Below, in pieces: positions 53,395 to 61,239 of a stretch of DNA of 64,000 nt. The DNA is from an uncultured Paludibaculum sp. (GTDB lineage: Bacteria; Acidobacteriota; Terriglobia; Bryobacterales; Bryobacteraceae), in assembly GCF_963665245.1 (NCBI RefSeq), contig NZ_OY762267.1, positions 992,001-1,056,000 of the forward strand, given 5' to 3'. The stretch's first letter is position 1; each line of letters starts with the position of its first letter. The notes beneath the pieces were generated by a model, which was not told the origin of the DNA, did not search any database, and worked only from the letters and a program-made list of their open reading frames with translations. The position numbers were made by a program, and so were the translations under genes.

Positions 53395-53466
53395 ATGATC
53401 CAGATGACGTTAGCTTGCGGGGACTCGTCGAAATCAGTCCCCGCAGAGTCCCCGCAAGTCCCCGCA
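53160..53466. repeat. Iteron-like array: twelve copies of GTCCCCGCA
   Basis: Forward copies start at 53160, 53170, 53203, 53361, 53371, 53437, 53448 and 53458; reverse copies (TGCGGGGAC) start at 53183, 53248, 53258 and 53416. Four pairs are exactly 10 bp apart, one helical turn. All copies are perfect. Position just after the primase-helicase suggests an origin of replication with initiator-binding iterons; a repressor-binding cluster is the alternative. Confidence 0.8.
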
Positions 53467-54138
53467 GAGAGCAGGGCTCTTGGAACACTATGGGTCTCGA
53501 CGGACCTGAGAGTCTGGCTCCCGTCCGATCCGCGCTTCATCGCGCGTGACTGCCAGCTCAACGACCGCTGCTACCGGCGCCTCGATCCGGAGTACTTCGC
53601 CTGGCTCAAGCTCAGAATGCACGGAGTCAAGGCCGCCGCAGATGCCGGGCGCGTGCCGGCGGAAGCGTTCGACGACTTGCGGCAGCGCTTCAATGACGTT
53701 CAAACCCGCGCGATTGAAGCATTTGGCGAACGGACCTTGCTCGAAGCGGTCCGGACCATCGACTCGGAGAAGTATCGGCCGCCACTGCCCGAGGAATTTG
53801 AAAGGGTCAAGCCCCTCGACACGGCCCCTTTGAAGTCAACCCCGGAAGCGGACAGGCTCGCCCGGGCCCACTCCCTGGTGGACGAGATTTGTGATCAGGC
53901 AGTCGCGATTGGGTGGACCAGGGAGAGCCTCTACTACTGCGAGGGGCATGAGCGCAGACCCTTCGGCGCGCGGTATGGGCTGGTCTGCTACATCGGCCAG
54001 CACCAGCGGATTGGTGAGGTAACCCGCCAGTCCATTGAGCTCATCGGACCCCCGCCGATGGAGACGCGCACGCGGTTCTACAATCCGAACGTGGATCAGC
54101 CTTGGGCTCAGAGAACAAAGAGACGTGAAATCGATTGA
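53395..54138 (+). CDS. Hypothetical prophage protein, start within the iteron array
   Basis: 247 residues from ATG 53395; the first 35 residues are encoded by iterons (SPQVPAES), so the true start may be later. The body is mainly helical, with PRFIARDCQLNDRCYRRLDP and EYFAWLKLRMHGVKAAADAG. The C-terminal part has DEICDQAVAIGWTRESLYYC and GLVCYIGQHQRIGEVTRQSI. Its place next to the array would suit an initiator, but no replication family is recognised. Confidence 0.6.
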   Translation: MIQMTLACGDSSKSVPAESPQVPAESRALGTLWVSTDLRVWLPSDPRFIARDCQLNDRCYRRLDPEYFAWLKLRMHGVKAAADAGRVPAEAFDDLRQRFNDVQTRAIEAFGERTLLEAVRTIDSEKYRPPLPEEFERVKPLDTAPLKSTPEADRLARAHSLVDEICDQAVAIGWTRESLYYCEGHERRPFGARYGLVCYIGQHQRIGEVTRQSIELIGPPPMETRTRFYNPNVDQPWAQRTKRREID

Positions 54139-54165
54139 CGATCCAATCCAGATCGTTCGATCTGC

Positions 54166-54723
54166 CTACCAAAACTTCCACCAGGGTCTGGCCGCGCGGG
54201 CCGGCTTCTGCCCCCTCGGTACGCTCTCCCTGTATTTTCGACCTTCGAGTTCTTCAGTCTCTTCACGCGCCGCCTGGCCCTGATTACTCTTCCAGCGGAT
54301 GTGGGCTTCGATGTCATCCGAAGTGCGTTGAGCTTGGTACTCGGCCGTACTTTCGCCGCGGCCATGCAGTGTGTCGATCAAGCGGCCAACCGGTTTTCCT
54401 TCGGCCAGCCGCCGCTGAACTTCTGCGTGGAGCTGCTCACTACTCAGGTGATCGTGTTCGCCACTAGCCGGTGTACGCCGACTGTCAGCCTGCGCCCTTC
54501 GCCCGAGTTCTTCAGTTTCTTCAGGGGCCGCCTTGCCTTGATAGCTCTTCCACCGCACATGGGCGGCGACATCACTCGAGGTGCGTCTGGACTGGTATTC
54601 AGAAGTGCTCTCGCCTCGGCTATGAAGCGAGTCAATTAGGCGGCCAACCGGTTTTCCTTCGGCCAACCGTCGCTGGACTTCTGCGTTGAGATCTTCACTG
54701 CTAAGGTGATCGTGTTCGCCCAT
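54166..54723 (-). CDS. Tandem-repeat protein (two 71-residue repeats)
   Basis: 185 residues from ATG 54723, with GGGAGG 7 bases upstream. Residues 3-73 and 89-159 are near copies, each with EHDHLSSE, EVQRRLAEGKPVGRLID, a RGEST-EYQ segment, a variable AH-RWKS helix and EETEEL. A 15-residue linker joins them and the protein ends WWKFW. It is the only minus-strand gene in its neighbourhood, a pattern typical of a separately expressed cargo gene. No known family is recognised. Confidence 0.7.
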   Translation of the reverse strand: MGEHDHLSSEDLNAEVQRRLAEGKPVGRLIDSLHSRGESTSEYQSRRTSSDVAAHVRWKSYQGKAAPEETEELGRRAQADSRRTPASGEHDHLSSEQLHAEVQRRLAEGKPVGRLIDTLHGRGESTAEYQAQRTSDDIEAHIRWKSNQGQAAREETEELEGRKYRESVPRGQKPARAARPWWKFW

Positions 54724-55015
54724 TGGTCTGCCTCCCGGTGAAAATGGGGAAACCAAATGCTGTTTCTGTTCCCACAATCATCGTGCACCATTCCGAGAGT
54801 CAACGCGAGGATGTCTTCGAGAGCACCGTAGCCGTCAAGAAAGGTGCGTGCTAGGTTTACACTCCCAGCGCGCTCTGCGTATATTTACTTCGAAGGCGCG
54901 GTTCGACAGGCGAGCGCTGGGCGCACCCTCCGAAGGACTTCCCCACAAGTAGCACCGAGAGACGGGACTCTCGCAAAACTCCTTCCCTTCCATGTCGTAC
55001 CCGAAGTGTGCCCAG

Positions 55016-55351
55016 ATGAAGTCAGAGAAGCAAATCCCCTACTACGCCCCCGATGGAAGGCCGCTGGGCTTCCGCTCAGTCGACGCGGCAAAGCGCCTGA
55101 TCGAGGGCGGGTTCGTGAAGCCCTCGTATGGGCGCAAGGGCCATCTGAAGGCGATCTGGCTGCAGCGGGAGGACGGCAGCAGCCCGGTTGAAACGCATGC
55201 CCGCGCCGGCACACGGTACAGCTTCCTCGAAAACCTCGATGCCGGCCGCTGCTGGAAACTCCGGCGGCTGGATCGCCGCGACGAGCACGGCGTGCTCGTG
55301 AGCACTCGCGGCGTGTTCCTCCAGGTCGTGACGGACTGCCTGACGTCATGA
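55016..55351 (+). CDS. Hypothetical prophage protein
   Basis: 111 residues from ATG 55016 (in-frame ATG 54992 possible): KQIPYYAPDGRPLGFRSVDA, then AAKRLIEGGFVKPSYGRKGH and a C-terminal part RYSFLENLDAGRCWKLRRLD. Small DNA-binding-like basic protein. No family recognised. Confidence 0.6.
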   Translation: MKSEKQIPYYAPDGRPLGFRSVDAAKRLIEGGFVKPSYGRKGHLKAIWLQREDGSSPVETHARAGTRYSFLENLDAGRCWKLRRLDRRDEHGVLVSTRGVFLQVVTDCLTS

Positions 55352-55515
55352 AATGGCGGCGGGCCAAGAACGCCGGGCGGTACATCGCCTGGCGGCGAGG
55401 GGCGTTCCGAGTTCCGAAAGTGACCGTTCCTTCCACAAGCAATCAGCGGTCCATTGATCCCCCGTTGGGTCCTCCCTCGCCGAGAACGGCGGCGGGTGGC
55501 CCGATTGCACGATGA
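55348..55515 (+). CDS. Short hypothetical ORF
   Basis: 55 residues starting in an ATGA overlap with the previous stop, with KWRRAKNAGRYIAWRRGAFR and a Pro/Ser-rich tail. The position and coupling support it; composition does not. Possibly spurious. Confidence 0.35.
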   Translation: MKWRRAKNAGRYIAWRRGAFRVPKVTVPSTSNQRSIDPPLGPPSPRTAAGGPIAR

Positions 55516-55551
55516 GGCTAGCGATTGGCGCGAAAAAGCAGTTGACAGAGG

Positions 55552-57012
55552 TTGACACGGTTGACACCCACCTTGGCGCAGCGGATTGAGCTCTGGGCAC
55601 TGGACCGGCTCGTGCCCTACGCCCGCAATCCGAGGACCCACTCCCCGGAGCAGGTGGCTCAAATTGCGGCGTCCATCACTGAGTTCGGGTTCAACAATCC
55701 GATCCTGGTCGATTCCGCTGCCGGCGTGATTGCGGGCCACGGGCGCCTGCAAGCGGCCCGGAAGTTGGGCCTGACCGAAGTGCCGGTGATCGTCCTCGAC
55801 CATCTCGACGAGAATGCCAGGCGCGCCTTCCTGATTGCGGACAACCGCCTGGGCGAACTCGCGGGGTGGGACAGCGAGATGCTCGCCCTGGAACTGAAGG
55901 GTCTGGCCGACGCCGGCTTTGACTCCACGCTCGCCGGGTTCGACCAGAAGGAGATCGACGACTACCTGGCGTCGCTCGAATTGCGGGACGAACCAGAAGC
56001 CGCCGAGACCAGCGGCGAGGAGGCTATCCCGGAACCACCGGTTGACCCGGTCACCAAGCCCGGCGATCTGTGGCTGATTGGGCAGCACCGGCTCATCTGC
56101 GGCGATTGCCGCGATCTGGAGACGGCGGCACGGCTGTTTGAAGGACGGAAAGCAAACGTAGTCATCACCTCGCCGCCATACGCGACGCAGCGCCAGTACG
56201 ATCCTGCGAGTGGATTCGAACCCGTGCCACCCGAGAAGTACGTCGCCTGGTTCAGAGACGTGGCGGCGGCGATCGAGTCGGTGCTCGCTGCGGAAGGATC
56301 GTACTTCCTCAACATCAAGGCCCATGCCGACGACGGCGAACGCCACCTCTACGTGATGGACCTGGTGCTTGCCCACAAGCGGCTCTGGGCGTGGCGGCTG
56401 GTCGACGAGTTCTGCTGGCGCAAGACAGATGACGGCGTGCCGGGCGGTTGGAACAACCGCTTCAAGAATGCATGGGAACCGATCTATCACTTCTCGCGCG
56501 ATCGCAAGATCAAGTTCCGGCCGCGCGAGGTGGGGCACTGGTCGGACGATTGCTTCGACTACTCGCCCGACAACCCGAAGTCGACCTCCGGCAGCGGACT
56601 GCTCGGGACGGGACCGCGCGGGGCGGCGGCCGACCAAGGCAAGAACCATGCGGCTTGGCAAACGACGCGCCGCAACGCCAACGACATGGAAGGACGGCAC
56701 GGCGGTCTCGCGCGCCCATCGAACGTGATCGAAGCAAAGACGGAGTCGAGCCAAGGCTCGCACTCGGCCCCGTTCCCTCGTGCCATCCCCGAGTTCTTCA
56801 TCAAGGCCTATTCCGATCCGGGTGACGTGATCTTCGATCCGTTCTCGGGTAGCGGGACGACGCTCGTCACCGCAGGGATGTTGGATCGCGCCGGTTACGG
56901 CGTCGAGATCAGCCCGGCTTACTGCGACGTGATTATGCGCCGCATGCAGGAGACCCTCAAGCTCCAACCCGTGCATGCCAGCACGGGTCAACCATTTCAA
57001 CCCAACACGTGA
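55552..57012 (+). CDS. ParB-like domain fused to DNA methyltransferase (SPPY type)
   Basis: 486 residues. The N-terminal ParB/Srx-like domain (about 15-110) has VPYARNPRTHSPEQ and AGHGRLQAARKLGLTEVPVI. The methyltransferase follows with catalytic TSPPYATQRQYD (SPPY is typical of N4-cytosine enzymes) and, near the C-terminus, DPFSGSGTT (SAM-binding motif I), the order of the beta class. Start is TTG 55552, 55561 or 55573. Such fusions are frequent phage genes that protect or mark viral DNA. Confidence 0.88.
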   Translation: MTRLTPTLAQRIELWALDRLVPYARNPRTHSPEQVAQIAASITEFGFNNPILVDSAAGVIAGHGRLQAARKLGLTEVPVIVLDHLDENARRAFLIADNRLGELAGWDSEMLALELKGLADAGFDSTLAGFDQKEIDDYLASLELRDEPEAAETSGEEAIPEPPVDPVTKPGDLWLIGQHRLICGDCRDLETAARLFEGRKANVVITSPPYATQRQYDPASGFEPVPPEKYVAWFRDVAAAIESVLAAEGSYFLNIKAHADDGERHLYVMDLVLAHKRLWAWRLVDEFCWRKTDDGVPGGWNNRFKNAWEPIYHFSRDRKIKFRPREVGHWSDDCFDYSPDNPKSTSGSGLLGTGPRGAAADQGKNHAAWQTTRRNANDMEGRHGGLARPSNVIEAKTESSQGSHSAPFPRAIPEFFIKAYSDPGDVIFDPFSGSGTTLVTAGMLDRAGYGVEISPAYCDVIMRRMQETLKLQPVHASTGQPFQPNT

Positions 57013-57026
57013 AGGAGACAATAACC

Positions 57027-57584
57027 ATGCCCGAAGTTGCCACGCCGAACCAGGCCGAACGCGAGTTCGAGACCGGGACGGACGAAGCTTTCAAGAACGC
57101 CAACGCCACCGGCACCGCCACCCACAACGAGAACCAGCGGGTGACGTACGCCAACATCAAGCGGACGTACGACGTCTACCAGGACCTGGACATTCAGGCC
57201 GCGCGCCAGGCTCAGATCGAGCAAACGCGGCTGAACCAGATCGCGTCCCAGGCCCTGCAGAACGCCGTGGAGACCGCCAACATGGTCAGCAAGCGCAGCA
57301 TCGAACTCAACAACCTGGCGCACGACTCGTTCTGGAATCCGGTCGCCAGCGGCGCCGGCATGAACCTGACCGCGGGCGCCGTTCCCGCCAACCGCGCCAC
57401 GGACGTGAGCGCGGCCGGCGTCGGCGTCGACGCTCAGGCCGTGGCCGCCGCCGTCGCCAAGCAGGTTGACGCGACCATCACGCCGGTGCTCGCCACTCTC
57501 CAGCAGATCGTCCAGGCCCTGACCACCGCGACCACGGCGATCGCCAACACCGTCAACCAGGCGCAGCCCAAGACCGCTGCGTAG
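57027..57584 (+). CDS. Small Ala/Thr-rich structural-type protein
   Basis: 185 residues from ATG 57027, with AAGGAG 9 bases upstream. It is low in hydrophobic bulk, with a helical middle (ARQAQIEQTRLNQIASQALQ, NAVETANMVSKRSIELNNLA) and a C-terminal Ala/Thr/Val-rich stretch. A strong terminator follows, suggesting high or separately controlled expression. Its role is unknown; a minor virion or coat-like protein is one possibility. Confidence 0.55.
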   Translation: MPEVATPNQAEREFETGTDEAFKNANATGTATHNENQRVTYANIKRTYDVYQDLDIQAARQAQIEQTRLNQIASQALQNAVETANMVSKRSIELNNLAHDSFWNPVASGAGMNLTAGAVPANRATDVSAAGVGVDAQAVAAAVAKQVDATITPVLATLQQIVQALTTATTAIANTVNQAQPKTAA

Positions 57585-57596
57585 TCTTTCCTCCGA

Positions 57597-57639
57597 CCGG
57601 GGTGGCCGGGCAAATCCGCCACGGCCGCCCCGGATTTTT
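57597..57639 (+). terminator. Rho-independent terminator
   Basis: CCGGGGTGGCCG (57597-57608) pairs with CGGCCGCCCCGG (57622-57633), a 12-bp stem with one G-T pair and a 13-base loop, followed by ATTTTT (57634-57639). This is the cleanest terminator in the window; it ends the gene at 57027-57584. Confidence 0.85.
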
Positions 57640-57655
57640 CGATGGAGATCAGCCC

Positions 57656-57928
57656 ATGAAGAAACTCACCATCATCCTCAAGCTCTTCCCAGTCATCCTC
57701 GCTGCCATCAAAGCCGTCGAGGAGGCCATCCCTCTGCCCGGGCAGGGGCGCAAGAAACTCGATCTCGTCCTCGACGTGTTGAAGCAGGCCTACGACGCGT
57801 CGAACGAGCTTTCGCAATCCTTCTCCTGGGATACCCTCATCGCCGTTGTCGTGCCGATGATCGCGAAGATCGTCGACCTGCACAACGAGCTCGGCCTGTT
57901 CCAGAAGGTTCAACCAGGCAAAGCATGA
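57656..57928 (+). CDS. Small amphipathic phage protein (holin-like?)
   Basis: 90 residues from ATG 57656, with GGAG 8 bases upstream. Two hydrophobic segments are present: TIILKLFPVILAAIKAVEEA and LIAVVVPMIAKIVDL. They could associate with membranes, so a holin-type role is possible, but the segments are short and amphipathic. ATGA overlap with the next methyltransferase gene. Confidence 0.5.
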   Translation: MKKLTIILKLFPVILAAIKAVEEAIPLPGQGRKKLDLVLDVLKQAYDASNELSQSFSWDTLIAVVVPMIAKIVDLHNELGLFQKVQPGKA

Positions 57929-59181
57929 CGGATCTACAGGTGGTGCGATGGCCGGTGGAGCGGTTGATCCCCTACGCCCGGAATGCGCGCACGCATAACG
58001 CGGAGCAAGTCGCCCAGATCGCGGCGTCGATCGCCGAGTTTGGGTGGACCTCGCCCATCCTCGCCGGCAGCGATAGAATCATCATCGCCGGCCACGCCCG
58101 CCTGCAGGCCGCCCGAAAGCTGGGGATGACGGAAGTCCCCGTGATCATCCTCGATCATCTGAGCGAGGCACAGCGCCGCGCCCTCGTGATTGCCGACAAC
58201 CGTCTCGCGCTCAACGCGGGATGGGACGAAGAGATGCTGCGGGTCGAACTGGACGCGCTGCGGGAAGACGATTTCAATCTGGAGCTGCTGGGTTTCGCCG
58301 ACGATGAGATCGAGGCCTTGCTTGCGGAACCCGTTGAGCCAGTCACGGGCAACACCGACGATGATGCCGTTCCGGAGACGCCGGAGACCGCCGTCACAGT
58401 TCCCGGCGACGTATGGCTGCTGGGTGGTCACCGGCTGCTGTGCGGAGATGCCACACAGATGGAAGCCGTGGAGAAGGTCCTCGCCCGCGGCCTGGCGGAC
58501 ATGGTCTTCACCGATCCACCGTACAACGTCAATTACGGCGCGACCATGAAGGACAAGCTCCGCGGCAAGAAGCGCGCCATCAAGAATGACAACCTCGGCG
58601 ATGGCTTCGAACAGTTCCTGCGGGACGCCTGCACCAATCTCCTGGCGGTGACTAAGGGCGCGGTCTACATCTGCATGTCGTCGTCGGAGTTGCACACGCT
58701 GCAGAAGACATTCCGCGAGGCCGGTGGGCACTGGTCCACCTTTGTCATCTGGGCCAAGAACACGTTCACGATGGGGCGGTCAGACTACCAGCGGCAGTAT
58801 GAACCGATCCTGTACGGATGGAAGGAAGGCACCGAGCACTTCTGGTGTGGCGCCCGTGATCAGGGTGACGTCTGGTTTGTGAAGAAGCCTGTCGTCAACG
58901 ATCTGCACCCGACGATGAAGCCGGTGGAGTTGATCGAGCGGGCCATCCGGAACAGCAGCAAGAGCCGGGACACCGTCCTCGATCCATTCGGCGGTTCCGG
59001 GTCCACCCTGATCGCTTGCGAGAAGACGGGCCGCCAGGCGCGCCTCATCGAGTTGGAGCCGAAGTACTGCGACGTGGTGGTCCGGCGATTCCAGGAGTTC
59101 AGTGGCAAGCAGGCCAACCTCGAAACCGATGGCCGGAAGTACGCCGAGCTCGCAGCCGAGCGGCTCGGGGTCGCGGCGTGA
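57925..59181 (+). CDS. ParB-like domain fused to DNA methyltransferase (DPPY type)
   Basis: 418 residues. It is a paralogue of the protein at 55552: ParB-like domain (IPYARNARTHNAEQ, AGHARLQAARKLGMTEVPVI), then catalytic DPPYNVNYG and, near the end, DPFGGSGSTL (motif I), a beta-class adenine or N4-cytosine enzyme. The two carry different catalytic tetrapeptides, so they probably modify different bases. ATGA overlap with the gene upstream. Confidence 0.88.
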   Translation: MTDLQVVRWPVERLIPYARNARTHNAEQVAQIAASIAEFGWTSPILAGSDRIIIAGHARLQAARKLGMTEVPVIILDHLSEAQRRALVIADNRLALNAGWDEEMLRVELDALREDDFNLELLGFADDEIEALLAEPVEPVTGNTDDDAVPETPETAVTVPGDVWLLGGHRLLCGDATQMEAVEKVLARGLADMVFTDPPYNVNYGATMKDKLRGKKRAIKNDNLGDGFEQFLRDACTNLLAVTKGAVYICMSSSELHTLQKTFREAGGHWSTFVIWAKNTFTMGRSDYQRQYEPILYGWKEGTEHFWCGARDQGDVWFVKKPVVNDLHPTMKPVELIERAIRNSSKSRDTVLDPFGGSGSTLIACEKTGRQARLIELEPKYCDVVVRRFQEFSGKQANLETDGRKYAELAAERLGVAA

Positions 59182-59211
59182 ATCGAGCGTTGCCGCCGCG
59201 AGGTCGCGGCT

Positions 59212-59337
59212 GTGGAAGCCGAGATCCTGGCAGGCAATCCCGACCTTCAGGGGCTGTGCCTGGCGCTATCGGACTGGTCCGCCGAGTTGTTCATCCTTGA
59301 AAGGCTTCCGTGGAAAACAACGTTTTTCAAATCCTGA
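59212..59337 (+). CDS. Very small hypothetical protein
   Basis: 41 residues from GTG 59212, with GAGG 8 bases upstream: EAEILAGNPDLQGLCLALSD then ERLPWKTTFF. It overlaps the start of the next gene. It could be coupled leader translation or a real small protein. Confidence 0.4.
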   Translation: MEAEILAGNPDLQGLCLALSDWSAELFILERLPWKTTFFKS

Positions 59338-59570
59338 TCCCGGCGTCGGGCCTCGTCTCCGGTCTGATCGGCGCGTACGTAGGGCTACAGAACCGGGCAC
59401 TGCTGGCGGAGGTCCGCAAGGAACTGGCTGAGTTGGAGAATCGGATCATCACCCGGATCAACGGGACCTACGTGAGAGCGTCGGAGTGCCGGTTGCGCGA
59501 GGACCTGGTGCACGAGCGGTTTAATGCGTTGGTGGAGGCTGTCAAGAACAGAGATGCCGCCGGCGAATGA
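59310..59570 (+). CDS. Small membrane-anchored coiled-coil phage protein
   Basis: 86 residues from GTG 59310, 5 bases after AAAGG. The N-terminal VFQILIPASGLVSGLIGAYV is one membrane helix; a coiled coil follows (LAEVRKELAELENRIITRIN). It resembles small phage lysis or membrane-associated proteins. Confidence 0.6.
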   Translation: MENNVFQILIPASGLVSGLIGAYVGLQNRALLAEVRKELAELENRIITRINGTYVRASECRLREDLVHERFNALVEAVKNRDAAGE

Positions 59571-59580
59571 GGCCGGCGGC
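59556..59580. terminator. Hairpin between convergent genes
   Basis: GCCGCCGGC (59556-59564) pairs with GCCGGCGGC (59572-59580) in a perfect 9-bp stem with a 7-base loop. It has no T-tract, so it is only a weak intrinsic-terminator candidate, but it lies exactly between two converging genes. Confidence 0.4.
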
Positions 59581-59600
59581 GTGAGGCGAGGAAGCTGGTA

Positions 59601-60167
59601 CTAGGCGTTGAGGCGGTAGGCGCGGGCGCCTTCAGACGTCTTGAGCGATTCGACGGTGAGGCCCATCTTCTTGCCAAGGCCGCCGCTGATGAAGCCCCGC
59701 ACCGAGTGCGCCATCCAGCCGGTTACGGACATGATCTCCTGCAACGTGGCGCCCTCCGGGCGGCGGAGCATTTCGAGCACGATGGCCTTTTTGTTGCCTT
59801 CACGCGTCTTGGGCGTCCCATCCTTGGCGGTGGCCTCCTTGGTCGCCTTGGCCTTCTTGGGCGTGAACGGGACCGCGTGTTGCGCGGGGGCAGGCGTCAG
59901 GGCCTGGATGGCCTTCCAGATCCGGCCCGTCGCCGTCTTGCGGTCCGTGAACTTCTTGACCGGCTTCAGGTTGTCGAAGGGGACCACTCCGGCGAAGGCG
60001 TTCCAGACGTCGACGAAGCGGCCGATCGGCCACTGCGCCGTCAGTTTGGTCAGTTCCTTCTCGCTCGAGAAGGAGCCTTCGGTAGATCCGACGCGGTGAT
60101 TCAGCGCATCTTCGAGGGCGGCAAGAGCCGTGATGTTGTTGTCAGTGTCGATTACGAAAGTGGTCAT
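59601..60167 (-). CDS. DUF3489 protein
   Basis: 188 residues, with AGGAG 6 bases upstream of the ATG. The C-terminal domain has REGNKKAIVLEMLRRPEGAT, LQEIMSVTGWMAHSVRGFIS and GGLGKKMGLTVESLK, the DUF3489 winged-helix signature. The N-terminal 100 residues vary. DUF3489 genes are common in mobile regions, and their function is unknown. It leads three small minus-strand genes placed just before the packaging genes. Confidence 0.82.
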   Translation of the reverse strand: MTTFVIDTDNNITALAALEDALNHRVGSTEGSFSSEKELTKLTAQWPIGRFVDVWNAFAGVVPFDNLKPVKKFTDRKTATGRIWKAIQALTPAPAQHAVPFTPKKAKATKEATAKDGTPKTREGNKKAIVLEMLRRPEGATLQEIMSVTGWMAHSVRGFISGGLGKKMGLTVESLKTSEGARAYRLNA

Positions 60168-60181
60168 GGTGGTTCTCCTGT

Positions 60182-60409
60182 CTATCGATTCATGCCGGCG
60201 AGCTTGCCGTCGGCGGTTAGGTGCAAGTTCTTGAGATAGCCGCTGGCCAGGCGGGCCCAGCCAAACGGCGTCGAGATTTCGTGGCGCGCGGCGATGCGGC
60301 TCAGCTTGATGCGGTGCGTGCCGTTGTCGAACTCCTTCTTGAGGTGGCCCCAGCGGTCGAGCTTCCAGCCGTCGCGCGTGGCCCAGGCGATCAGTTCGTC
60401 GCGGGTCAT
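60182..60409 (-). CDS. Small hypothetical protein
   Basis: 75 residues: TRDELIAWATRDGWKLDRWG, then HLKKEFDNGTHRIKLSRIAA and an LHLTADGKLAG tail. Looks like a small DNA-binding or adaptor domain. It is between DUF3489 and another small gene on the same strand. Confidence 0.6.
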   Translation of the reverse strand: MTRDELIAWATRDGWKLDRWGHLKKEFDNGTHRIKLSRIAARHEISTPFGWARLASGYLKNLHLTADGKLAGMNR

Positions 60410-60411
60410 GG

Positions 60412-60660
60412 TCAGTACTCCAGTCCTTTGGCGTCGACGGCGCTGCGGTCGCCCAGGTCGGCGAGGACGTAGGCGAGTTGCTCGGTAATGCGGCCGAGGT
60501 CGCCGGCGTGTCCCCAGTTGGCGGGCTCGGCGGCCTGTTCCTTCTGGTGCTCGGCCAGGCGGCTGGCGATGCGCTTCAGCAGGTCGTGGGCTTCGGCGTG
60601 ACGTTCCGCGTAGCAGGCGGCGGCGGTCTGTTTGGTGGCTTGTGCTTTGGTGTTCCTCAT
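60412..60660 (-). CDS. Small helical hypothetical protein
   Basis: 82 residues from ATG 60660; the longer frame to 60792 lacks support. AEAHDLLKRIASRLAEHQKE and LGRITEQLAYVLADLGDRSA are helices. Three bases separate it from the next gene downstream, so the three minus-strand genes form one operon, divergent from the terminase. Confidence 0.55.
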   Translation of the reverse strand: MRNTKAQATKQTAAACYAERHAEAHDLLKRIASRLAEHQKEQAAEPANWGHAGDLGRITEQLAYVLADLGDRSAVDAKGLEY

Positions 60661-60750
60661 CGCGAACCCATTCATCACTCGGGTGCACAGAACAAGCAAG
60701 CGGAATTGAACAACTGAATCTCTCGACGTTTCAAACAGATCGGGGCGGAT

Positions 60751-61239
60751 ATGTCGGATAGGTTGATGAGCCAGGCTGAGTACGCGCGGCACCGTGGCAA
60801 GAGCCGCCAGTACATCAGCCGCCTGGCCAAAGCCGGCGTGCTCGTCCTACGCGGAGGCAAGGTGGATGTGGCCGCCTCCGACGCCGTGCTGGAGGATCGT
60901 CCGGAGCCTGTTTCCGAGAGAGTCGTGGCCGGCCCCACGGAAGCGACGCCTCAGGGCACGACGTTCGCCCAGGCACGGACCGCCGACATGGTGTTCCGGG
61001 CCAAGCTACGCAAGCTGGAGCACGACGTTCGGGTGGGCAAGCTGGTCGAGGCCGAACTGGTGAAGCAGCGCTGGGCGGCGATCTACGTCGCCATCAAGGA
61101 GCGCATCCTGGCCTGGCCGAACCGGGTGGCTCCGGAGATCACCCCGCTCACCGATGAGCGACAGGTACGGGACACGATGATGCGCGAGGCCCGAACGCTG
61201 ATCAACGACATCAAGGCTGACGTTCAGTATGCGCGTTGA
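60751..61239 (+). CDS. Terminase small subunit (Nu1-like)
   Basis: 162 residues. The N-terminal MerR-like helix-turn-helix (MSQAEYARHRGKSRQYISRL) fits DNA recognition at pac/cos, and a helical C-terminus (MVFRAKLRKLEHDVRVGKLV ... AWPNRVAPEITPLTDERQV) fits interaction with the large subunit. It overlaps the large subunit start by 11 bases, as in lambda-type phages. Confidence 0.78.
   Translation: MSDRLMSQAEYARHRGKSRQYISRLAKAGVLVLRGGKVDVAASDAVLEDRPEPVSERVVAGPTEATPQGTTFAQARTADMVFRAKLRKLEHDVRVGKLVEAELVKQRWAAIYVAIKERILAWPNRVAPEITPLTDERQVRDTMMREARTLINDIKADVQYAR

Noticed and set aside
53160..53466. CRISPR array
   Set aside because: Repeats are 9 bp, occur in both orientations and have irregular short spacers; no cas genes are present apart from a lone Cas4/RecB-like phage nuclease.
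54844..55191. 115-codon frame overlapping the gene at 55016
   Set aside because: It is in a different frame from the conserved-looking product and its sequence is Arg/Pro/Gly-rich without a ribosome-binding site.
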